A DNA stretch of 64,000 nucleotides from Cryptomeria japonica. Taxonomy: Eukaryota; Streptophyta; Pinopsida; Cupressales; Cupressaceae. Position numbers and translations under genes: made by a program. Below are positions 55,692 through 64,000 of this stretch, piece after piece. The stretch spans positions 473,298,008 to 473,362,007 of the forward strand of contig NC_081405.1 in the NCBI RefSeq assembly GCF_030272615.1, written 5' to 3'. Under the pieces are notes generated by a model. It was not told where the DNA came from. It did not search any database and saw only the letters and a program-made list of their open reading frames with translations. Every line of letters starts with the position of its first letter. Position 1 is the stretch's first letter.

Positions 55692-58438
55692 TGTGAGGCC
55701 CTACCCCGACTCAGCTTGACATTTTCAATTATTTGCATATTGAGACTATTTTGGATGCTTTATTTTATGCTTTACGGATTTAGAAACTACACGATTCCAT
55801 GATTTGGATCACATTGACATATGATGATGCTCTATTTTATGCTTGATGATTATGAAACTTTATATGTTGCTAGAATATAATTATTTTGAAATGGTGAATG
55901 TCATTATTGGAATTGCAGGACTTCATTTTGATGATAGAAAAATGATGCTTATTTTATGAATGGTTCAATTTTGGGAATTATGTTAATTGCTTATGTGAAA
56001 TCGAATTTAATTGAATGAGATATTGAATTATTGTTGCCAATGTATGAGTGTTTGATGTGCAATGAAATCCATGTATTTAATTATGTATAATTGTGATTAT
56101 TTGGAATTACTAATGTGCTAATTGAGATGCGCAGGAAAATTATCCATGTGACCATGGAATTTATATGGAGAACCAAACCTAGACCAATGTACGTTTGTTA
56201 AGCCAGGGGTTGTCTATTTGGAGAGACAACACCCCGTTTGTAATGTATTTTATTTGTGAAGTAAATTATGCATGTGTGTTAATTTGATTTTATTTAATTG
56301 TGTAAACCTACAAGAGACAAATTCCATGTGTGATTTTTATATTGTATTTTACTGTGTCACTTGACACGTGCTGATTAGTGTCATTGATTTTGACTTGTCT
56401 CTTGGAGGGAGTTTTGTTTCTACCAAATCTATTCAAAAAACTTGAGTGTGGTCCCAAATTTGTCTTGGGTAGGGAGTCTTGGGAGTGGTCAACTTAGGTT
56501 TGACCCGTAGGTAAACTTCAGTTGGGTTTCTAAGGGGTTAAATGGACTCCTAGGGTTAGTTTTAGGGCTTTTCCAAAGGTCCAAAGGGTATACCTATGGG
56601 TTAGGGGTATTTTGAAACATGTGACTACTCCCATGTGACTGTTTAGTCACCTCAAAAAGTGGTTTTTCCAAGGTGAGCGAAAATTCAACTTAGAAAGTTC
56701 CTCCTAGGATAGACAACCTTCCCTTTTGATGTCAAACTCTCTTCCCCATCTTCTCTCACCTTTTCCCTTTCCAGTTTTAGTAATGTGTAAGAGTTTGGGA
56801 AGAGCAACCAATGGGAACTCTCACCTCACCCAAGGGGTTGGGAAGTGTGTGAGAGGCCTTCTTAGGAAAGAATTGGAGACTTAGTGAGTAATCACCCACT
56901 CTCCATTGTTGGAGATTATGCACTTGTTTGAAAATTAGTTGTAGAATAGAATTTTTGGGAAGGATTGGAGAAAAGTTTGTGTGGATTTGGGCAGCTCATC
57001 CCCAACTAAATCTAACATACCTATTGGCAGAATAAGGTTGGTTTTATTTTCTTTGTTTATGTTGTTTATGTTGTTTTTTTTGAAAGAAAGAAATGCTTGT
57101 TGAAAGAGATGTGTTTGTGTAAATTGTTGTAGGAGAAAAATGTGAGTTTCCATTTCTATGTTATGTTTATGTGTTCTTGATGTTTTTGGGAGTGTCCAAG
57201 ACCTCCTACTCTTGGGAGAGTAGGAAAGTCTTGGGGTGGAAGAAGCATGACAGCTTTGGGTGAGAGGCTCTCCTTTAGGAGAGTGATCTCAAGGGTGTCC
57301 TTTGTGACCCTTGCTGCATAGCCTTGTGTATGCATTTGGGGATCATAAGGGGAGAAAATATGGCCTTTGAGCCTTTGGGGGGCATAAGGTGTGGAGGTGC
57401 ATCTTTTGTTGTATTTTGTATTGCCATGAGGTGGCTTGAGTTGTATTTTGGCTTGCAATCTCCCCAATGGTACTTGGTCCACTTCCACCTGTGGAATGAT
57501 CATCACAAAATGTGGTGAAAGTGTAGCTTGGGATGGGAAGATGTTTGTTGAGTGTTTTTTTTTTTTTTGTTGTGTTGTTGCTTGTTTGTAACCCGCCTAG
57601 TGCTTGGTTCTCCAAGCTCGGGGGTGGCTTCTAGTAAGCCTAGGCTGGGAGGTGAGCTCTCCATGGTCAAAGTTGTATTTTATTGCAGGTTGCTTGGGAT
57701 GGGAAAAGAAAGAATAAAGAGCTTGTTGCTGTTTTGTGTTGCAGAAAAGTGTTGAAGAAAAAAAAAAGAAAATGTATTCAATGTTGTAGCTTGTATAAGA
57801 AAAAAAAAGGGAATGTGAGCTATGTTGTATTTATTTTCAAGAAAAGAAGTGTAGTGATTTTATTCATATTACCATGAAAAGAAAAATATTGTTGGGTTTT
57901 CAAACCCATTTGTATTCACATTTACTTTGTATCTACCTTTGCTAAAGAAATACATATATTTTTCCTACTTTAGTTAGTTTTGCAAAAGAAAGAAGCAATG
58001 TATTAGATTGTATTTAAATCTTCATGTTTTACAAAAAAAAAGGAAGTAAATGTATTTTTATGAATTCTGCAAATAAATGAAATTTATTACTACATGTTGT
58101 TTATGTTAATATGCTGCTGCAAATAAACAAATCAGTCATTTATTTTTCCATGTATAGCAGAAATAAACCTTATTATAGTAGTCTATTTCTTTTCAAAAAA
58201 AAAAAAAAACAATTAGCATTTAGTTTTAGTATTTTTTTTGTTATAAAAAAAAATAAAATTTGGAAATCCCTTTTTATGCATTTTAAAGATACACAAAAAT
58301 AAAAGTCTCATAAACCTGCCTAAATGAATGATAAATAACAATATATATATATATACATTTTATGCATTTAAGTGTTATTTTGAAAGTCTGTTATTTAAAA
58401 AAAAAGAAAACAGTTATGCATTTTTTTTACTAAATCCG

Positions 58439-58440
<2 letters not shown>

Positions 58441-58508
<68 letters not shown>

Positions 58509-58553
58509 ATTCTGTTCATGCCTTATAAGAAATTATTGCATGCTAATCCTTTA

Positions 58554-58618
<65 letters not shown>
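58441..58618. repeat. AC/AT microsatellites in solo LTR copy B
   Basis: (CA) about 25 at 58,441-58,490, then (TA); a second pure (TA) run of about 28 units spans 58,562-58,618. Another AT-rich alternating tract is at 59,310-59,425. Confidence 0.97.
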
Positions 58619-58621
<3 letters not shown>

Positions 58622-58730
58622 GATTGTATGTTTTTTTTCTTATTTCACATATTTGCAAACACAAAAAAAATAAAATATATATATTAAAAACTTCACAAAA
58701 ATGAGGGTTTGAAGGAAAACTGAACCACTG

Positions 58731-58925
58731 CGTGAAAGCACAGTGGCCGGTGCGGCTCAAGCCGCCACTGGGGTTTCCCACAGTGGACGGCACGGGAACC
58801 GCCACTGTGGGTAACCACAGTGGTGGCGCGGGAGGCGCCCGGCCGCCACTGTGTTTACCCATAGTGGGCGGCGCTCAGCCGTCACTGTGGGAAACACAGT
58901 GGTGCCCGGGTTGTCTCCGCCCGAC
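58731..58925. repeat. GC-rich hairpin module in solo LTR copy B
   Basis: Alternating CCGCCACTGTGGG and CCACAGTGG words, able to form stems such as CCACTGTGG/CCACAGTGG. It lies at the same relative place as the different GC-rich array of copy A (30,592). Confidence 0.75.
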
Positions 58926-59132
58926 GCCCCCTTCCTCTGCTTCCCTCCTCCCTCCGCCATGCCAAACAAGAAATAGATAAAACCCCCGGCTCGGCCCTGC
59001 GCGCGCCGCCGTGGGGATAGTAAGAAAGAGAAACTAAACGTCCCTCCCATGGCTGCCGCCCACTCCTTCACCTGCACACACACACACCCAGCTCACACAC
59101 ACAAAAAAAAACATGTATGTTAAAACACAAAT

Positions 59133-59159
59133 GCCCTAACCCTAATTTCGGGTTAGGGC
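59133..59159. promoter_or_regulatory. Telomere-like palindrome in solo LTR copy B
   Basis: GCCCTAACCC / GGGTTAGGGC with a 7-base loop, identical to 30,924-30,950. Confidence 0.6.
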
Positions 59160-59316
59160 ATACATACTTGGCTTATATTTTTAAAAAAAAATAAAGGGAG
59201 GAGTATGTGTGGGAATGTTTAAAAAGGGTGAAAAGTTAAAATAAAATAAAACTTTCCCTCTTCCTCTTAGAATATACTTATAAACATATATTTATCTTCG
59301 TAGGTAAAATATATAA

Positions 59317-59348
<32 letters not shown>

Positions 59349-59999
59349 GTGTGTGTATATATATATATTTATGTATATATATATATGTATATATATATAT
59401 ATTTATATATATATATATATTTATAAGCAATTTAACTTCTATAATTGTGGAAATCAAATTAGTTAGTGGTAAAAATTAATTAATGCTCTTTTAATTATTT
59501 AATGAATGTTGGAGCATTCAAAAAGAAAATTTCAAAATTCTTGGGTAGAATAGACCCTTAAAAAAAAAAAAAAGGACACAGCGATATTGGTAGGGTCAAG
59601 TGGCCCATTTAAATTTTAAATTATAAGGTATTTTAATTTATGGGGATTTCATTTAATAGGGTTGTTAAATTTAATAACTAGGACAATTTATTAGACCCTA
59701 GACAATTAAAGAACTATAAGAGATTATTGGACAAATAATTTTAGAGATTATATATTAAGTTTGCGATTAATTGCCAAGGGAGTCTAATTCCTTTATTAAT
59801 AAAAGACTGGCGATAACTCTTCTAGAGAAATATTAGCTCGCTTATAACTTATTTAATTTTATCAACAAATTAAATTAATCATTTGATTCACACAAAATAT
59901 AGTTAAGACCAAACTAGTTTTGCATTATTTTAATTAAGTTATGTATTTAAAAAAAAAAAAAAATTTATTCCGTTTGTGCCCAAAAGTTTGGGCATGACA

Positions 60000-60179
60000 G
60001 TTCCAGTGCTGGTGTCAGTGCCAGTGCTAGTGCCAGTGCCGGTGCTAGTGTAGTGTCTGTGAAGTGCCTGCCGATACTCAACTGAACCAAAACATGAAGT
60101 CGGAATAAGCTGCTATGTTTCCATGTTGCCATCAATGACAACATAGTGAAACCAACCAACAAAATGTCAATTGCCAACA
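60000..60179 (-). repeat. Copia4 5' LTR, outer end, with a hexamer expansion
   Basis: 60,000-60,050 is a run of about eight NAGTGC-type hexamers, against two or three in the other LTR (about 41,645-41,665). The rest matches 41,660-41,785 and ends TTGCCAACA, followed by the TAAAA duplication. Confidence 0.85.
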
Positions 60180-62100
60180 TAAAATGCAAATATTATTTGA
60201 AGGAGATGAAAAAGTCAAAGAGGCCAAGCTTCAAGCACTAAGGGGCCAACTTGAATGCATCAATAAGAAGGATGAATAAAATATTGCAGACTACCTTCAC
60301 AGATTTGATGAAACTGTGAACACCATTAGAGGACTTGGAGAAGAAATTGTAGATGAGATTCTTGTCAAGAAGGAACTTAGATGTCTCACACCTAAGTATG
60401 ATACTAAGGTGTCTTCCATAGAAGAAGCAAGGGATCTAAAGACCTTGACAATGGATGAGCGCTTTGGCACACTGACAACCTATGAAATGAGAACAATCGG
60501 TGATACATCCTCAAGGAAATAGGCAACATTCAATTCCACCAAGAAGGGCAAAGAAGTGGTTGCTCATAAAGGGTCCAGTGAAGACTCTAATATAGAGCTA
60601 GAAAATTTTGTTAGAAAGCTCAAAAGAGGGTATGACAAGTATAAAGTAGTGCTACCACTCAAATGTTTTAACTGTGGTATAGTTGGACACTTTGCTACAA
60701 AATGTCCTTTTAATGAAATCGATGGAGATGAGTCAAGAAGTTTTAGCAGATCTGTTGATAAAGATAAAGAAAGAAATGTCTACTGGCAAGGAAGAAGAGG
60801 CTATCAGAAGCATAAAAACCTCTATACTATTGAGGATGATGCCAAAGATGAAGAAAGTGCATCAGAAGATGACTACCATGAGAATGACAGAAAAATTAGT
60901 CTCTTTATGGCACTTGATGACTCGGTAGGTGAAGAGGAGGAAGAAGAGGATATTGAGGCTAAAGTGGATTTAGAAGGAGAGCTTATAGGTGCTCTTGAGG
61001 AGCTGAGTAAAACAAGAAGAGAACTCAAGAATTTCAAGCTTGTTGCAATATATGAACAAGGTCTCTTGAAGCAATCCCTAGATGAGTCAAATCAAGTTAT
61101 ATCTGACTTGAAACTATAGTTGGAAGAAGCCAAGAGGATATGTGAAGTTAAATCCTCTAATTTGATGAAGAAGGAAAAGGAGCATCAATATCTGGAAGTG
61201 GAAATAGTAAATCTCAGAAAGGAGCTTGAAGAAAGTAAGGAAGAAATAAAAGTAGGAAGCAAATATGAAGGCAACATTGAAGCCTTAGACAAGATGTTAA
61301 GAAAATAGAAGCAATCCAAAGATACCGATGGCTTAGGATTTGAAGAAGGTCAAAGTTGAAATAGTGAAGACACATCTAGTAAGAAGATATAGTTCACCTC
61401 TTCCAATGAAGGTAAAGAGAAGAAGACATTCACAGTAAGAAAGGATACCGGGAAGAAGACATATGCAGATGTTTTGAGAAATCACCACACAAACCAATAT
61501 AGACAAGCAATAAATTGGAGGCCACACTCATTGTACCGACATGCATATCCAAGGAGAAATGGAAGAATTGACCATGAAGGATTCACCAAATTCAACAACA
61601 TGAAGGGAAGACCCCTGATGAGGCAGTCGTTTGCAAGACCAAGACAACCTAACCGATATGTTTGAAACTTTCATGGTTACTATTACCATTGTAACAAATT
61701 TGGGAATAAAATAGCTGACTGTAGATTAACCAATAAGCCCACTATGAGTTATGAAAGTAGAAATCCTTTTAATTCACTTTGGGATATGAATTTTATCTAT
61801 TATCAGTGCAATGGATATGGTCATAGGAGTTTTGACTGTAAAAAGAATAAACCGGTGCCCTACAATAATTTTAATGATTCCATCTTTAAATGAAAATATG
61901 AAATGCTATAACTGGAAAGAGTTTGGACATATAGAAAAGTTTTGTAAAAATAATAAGATCATGTAGAAGAAGACAAATTTTGATCAAGAACCAGTAGTTG
62001 AACCAGAGCACAAAATAACAGCTGACAAGAAGAAGGAAACCAAACCGGTATGGGTTGAAAAAGAAAAGTACAAGGCAGAATCAAGTCTGATAGTGTAGAC
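60180..62100 (+). pseudogene. Copia3 right-unit Gag, main part, with several zinc knuckles
   Basis: Resumes after Copia4 with FEGDEKVKEAKLQALRGQLE and a TAA near 60,278. A CCHC knuckle CFNCGIVGHFATKC (about 60,664) is followed by an acidic stretch (EEEEEED, 60,925) and a coiled coil (about 60,970-61,300). Later stops separate a second basic part (61,474-61,665) and further knuckle-like units: YYHCNKFGNKIADC, YYQCNGYGHRSFDC and a decayed one near 61,910. Multi-knuckle Gag with a coiled coil is a known copia layout. Confidence 0.85.
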
Positions 62101-62400
62101 TACCTTACATGTTGAAAGGAAAAATCTATGGGTTGTAGACAGTAGTTGTTCCAATCACATGACTGGTGATAAAAATAAATTTATCAAGCTTGAAGATTGG
62201 AATGGTGGTTCAGTAAGATTCAGAGACAACTCATCTATCAAAATAAAGGGAAAAGGTACTCTAAATATTGATGGAAAATTGAAGGCACATTATGTATATT
62301 ATGTAGAAGGCCTAAAGCACAATCTACTGAGTGTGAGTCAGATGTGTGAAAAAGATTATAAATTCACCTTTGATTCAACTGATTGCCAGATATAGAAAGA
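62101..62400 (+). pseudogene. Copia3 right-unit protease
   Basis: VVDSSCSNHMTGDKNKFIKL through EGLKHNLLSVSQMCE. The catalytic D-S-G reads D-S-S, a Gly to Ser change expected to inactivate it. Open from 62,159 to 62,395. Confidence 0.88.
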
Positions 62401-63590
62401 AAGTACCGATCAGGTTGTGGGAGAAGGAAAGAGAACAATTGGGAATGTTTACAACCTCAAGGAATGCTATAAGTCCCAATTCATGATGGGATAGATTGAT
62501 GAAAGTTGGCTGTGGCATCAAAGATTAGGCCACATAAATATTGATAACTAAATTGCAGTAAGCAGAAAGGGGTGTGTAAGGAATATTCCACCCATCATCA
62601 AACCGATAAGCACATTTTGTGATGAATGTGTAAAAGGGAAGAAGACTAAGGTGAGATTTAGGACAAAAGAGAACAACAACTCAAGACCACTTGAGATTGT
62701 ACATACAGATCTGTGTGGTCCAACTAGGACATGAGCTCTTGCGGGTGAAAGATATTTTATGCTCTTTATTGATGATTATTTAAGAATGACATGGGGCACT
62801 TTCCTGCAAGATAAATCACAAGCATTTGACAAATTCAAGATCTTTAGGAAGATGGTGGAGATATAAAGTGGATGCAAGATAAAATGTTTAATATCAGACC
62901 GGGGTGGAGAGTTCACATCAAATGAATTTGAAGATTATTGTGAAAGACATGGAATTAGAAGGCAATACTCAGCGCCTAGGACACCACAAAAAAATGATGT
63001 GATAGAAAGGAAGAACATGGCAGTCAAGGAGATGGCCAAAACCATGTTAAATGAGGCTAGTCTTCTAGATACATATTGGAAGGAAGTTGTTCATACTGCT
63101 ACATATACCTTGAACTAGGTTCAACTAAGAACAAATAGTAGAATGACACCTTATGAGTTGTGGTATGACCAGAAGCCATCAATCAACACTTCAAAGTATT
63201 TGGAAGCAAGTAATTTATCAAGATTGATATGGATGGTCTAGGTAGTTTTGACTCCAGAAGTGATGAAGAAATCTTCCTTGGTTAATTTATCTAATAGCAA
63301 GGCCTACCAATTCTACAACAAGAGACTAAGAAGAGTCATTTAGAGTGTGCATGTAAAATTTGATGAGGATATGCACAAAGGAAGTCAATCATAGGTAAAT
63401 CGGTATGATGATTCTGGTGATGAAGGTGAGGAAGCTTAGTCAAATAATGAACCAGAAGAAGCATCCAAGAATGCTCCCAACCGCTATGTGTAGTTGAATC
63501 ACCCAGAAGGGCAAATTATAAGAAATAAGAGTGATGGTGTGCATACTAGAAGAAGACTTGCCCGAAATGATGAACATGTCAACTTCTGCC
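62401..63590 (+). pseudogene. Copia3 right-unit integrase
   Basis: The HHCC finger region (SWLWHQRLGHINIDN, CDECVKGKKTKVRF) and the core with D (IVHTDLCGPTRT), D (CLISDRGGEFTSNEF) and E (TPQKNDVIERKN). At least six stops and a shift near 63,200 break it. It ends with the RLRRVI.SVHVKFDEDMHKGS block that also opens the left unit. Confidence 0.88.
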
Positions 63591-64000
63591 TCATGAATGA
63601 AAAAGAACCTAAAACATTCAATGAGGCCAACAAAAGACAAGAATGGATGGATGCCATGGAAGAAAAACTACAACATATTGAGAAGAACAAGACTTGGGAA
63701 TTAGTCCCTAGACCAAAAGACAAGAACATCATTGGCACAAAGTGAGTTTATCAGAATAAGATGAATGAAGAAGGTAAAATTGTTAGGCATGAAGCTAGAC
63801 TTGTGTGCAAAGGATAATCTCAAGTAGAGGGTATTGACTTTGAAGAAACATTTGCACCAGTAGCCAGATTAGAAGAGATTAGGATGTTTCTAGCTTTTTC
63901 TACCTACAATGGTTATAAAGTGTATCAGATGGATATAAAATCTTCCTTCCTAAATGGAAATTTGGAAGAAGTGTACATGGGGCAACTGAAAGGGTTTCTT
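63591..64000 (+). pseudogene. Copia3 right-unit reverse transcriptase, N-terminal part
   Basis: [76 protein letters not shown]. Two stops (after IIGTK and after LVCKG), both at Trp/Tyr-like positions. It runs off the window. Confidence 0.9.

Larger units (their letters stand above)
55692..59999. mobile_element. Solo LTR, 4.31 kb, same family as copy A (copy B)
   Basis: Begins TGTGAGGCCC and ends GGGCATGACA, with target duplication GTTCT/GTTCC (one mismatch). It is collinear with 27,741-31,786 in most of its length, including three hairpins and the telomere-like palindrome. The GC-rich module (58,731-58,925) and the simple repeats differ. No coding content. Confidence 0.82.
40828..60179 (-). 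mobile_element. Copia4: non-autonomous copia-type element carrying an unrecognised ORF
   Basis: Ends TGTTGGACTCC...TTGCCAACA with target duplication TAAAA (40,823-40,827 and 60,180-60,184), and restores the Copia3 gag frame when removed. Without its two nested elements it is about 4.7 kb. It has a 958-bp LTR, a second LTR copy lacking its inner third, a polypurine tract on the minus strand, and no gag, RT or integrase. The primer site is deleted together with the inner part of the right LTR. Confidence 0.85.
36886..64000 (+). mobile_element. Copia3: tandem Ty1/copia pair sharing one LTR, interrupted by Copia4
   Basis: Left unit: integrase tail, RT, RNase H and 3' UTR (36,886-38,934). Shared LTR 38,935-40,475. 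Right unit: primer site, gag, protease, integrase and start of RT to the window edge. The two units encode the same family: both have KTFN.A.KRQEW.DAMEE and RLRRVI.SVHVKFDEDMHKGSQS blocks. Copia4 (40,828-60,179) splits the right-unit gag. Confidence 0.88.

Noticed and set aside
1-64000. Host protein-coding gene, tRNA or rRNA gene
   Set aside because: None found by reading; every coding segment belongs to a retroelement or an ORF carried by one, and TGGTATCAGAGC matches are primer sites.

Overview
This window looks like nuclear DNA of a seed plant with a large, repeat-rich genome. A gymnosperm is plausible but cannot be fixed from the sequence alone. It is AT-rich, I see no single-copy host gene, and essentially every base belongs to LTR retrotransposons nested inside one another. 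Long LTRs (1 to 4 kb), tRNA-type primer sites, polypurine tracts, 5-bp target duplications, and eroded Ty1/copia and Ty3/gypsy proteins support this.

Left half. A minus-strand copia element (Copia1, window start to 24,018) is split between its integrase and reverse transcriptase by a 17.9-kb plus-strand gypsy element of Tat type (Gypsy1, 2,069 to about 19,960). Gypsy1 has two 1.5-kb LTRs and one uninterrupted frame of about 2,740 codons: gag, protease, G-patch, RT, RNase H, second RNase H and integrase. The frame is broken only by substitution stops. Downstream it carries an antisense plant-mobile-domain (PMD) gene. Copia1 itself sits in the 5' LTR of a gag-only gypsy-like element (Element3, to 36,775), which also contains a 4.05-kb solo LTR. 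Element3 in turn sits in a 110-bp remnant of another copia LTR.

Right half. The outermost host is a plus-strand copia family (Copia3) in tandem form: the 3' half of one copy, one shared LTR (38,935-40,475), then the 5' part of a second copy running off the right edge. The gag of the second copy is split by a minus-strand non-autonomous copia-type element (Copia4, 40,828-60,179, TSD TAAAA). Copia4 has no gag-pol but carries an unrecognised ORF of about 830 codons. It is interrupted by a 10.4-kb Gypsy1 relative (Gypsy2, 43,879-54,250, TSD CTTCC) and by a second 4.3-kb solo LTR (55,692-59,999).

Gypsy1 and Gypsy2 look like an autonomous/non-autonomous pair. They share LTR type, leader, start-codon context, 3' paired hairpins, 3' conserved block and polypurine tract. 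Gypsy2 has replaced gag-pol with a 922-codon frame encoding a Pro/Ser/Gln-rich protein whose last 672 codons are open, and it lacks the PMD module. That ORF, the PMD module, the Copia4 ORF and a 165-bp target duplication with templated filler at the Gypsy1 right end are the most notable items.
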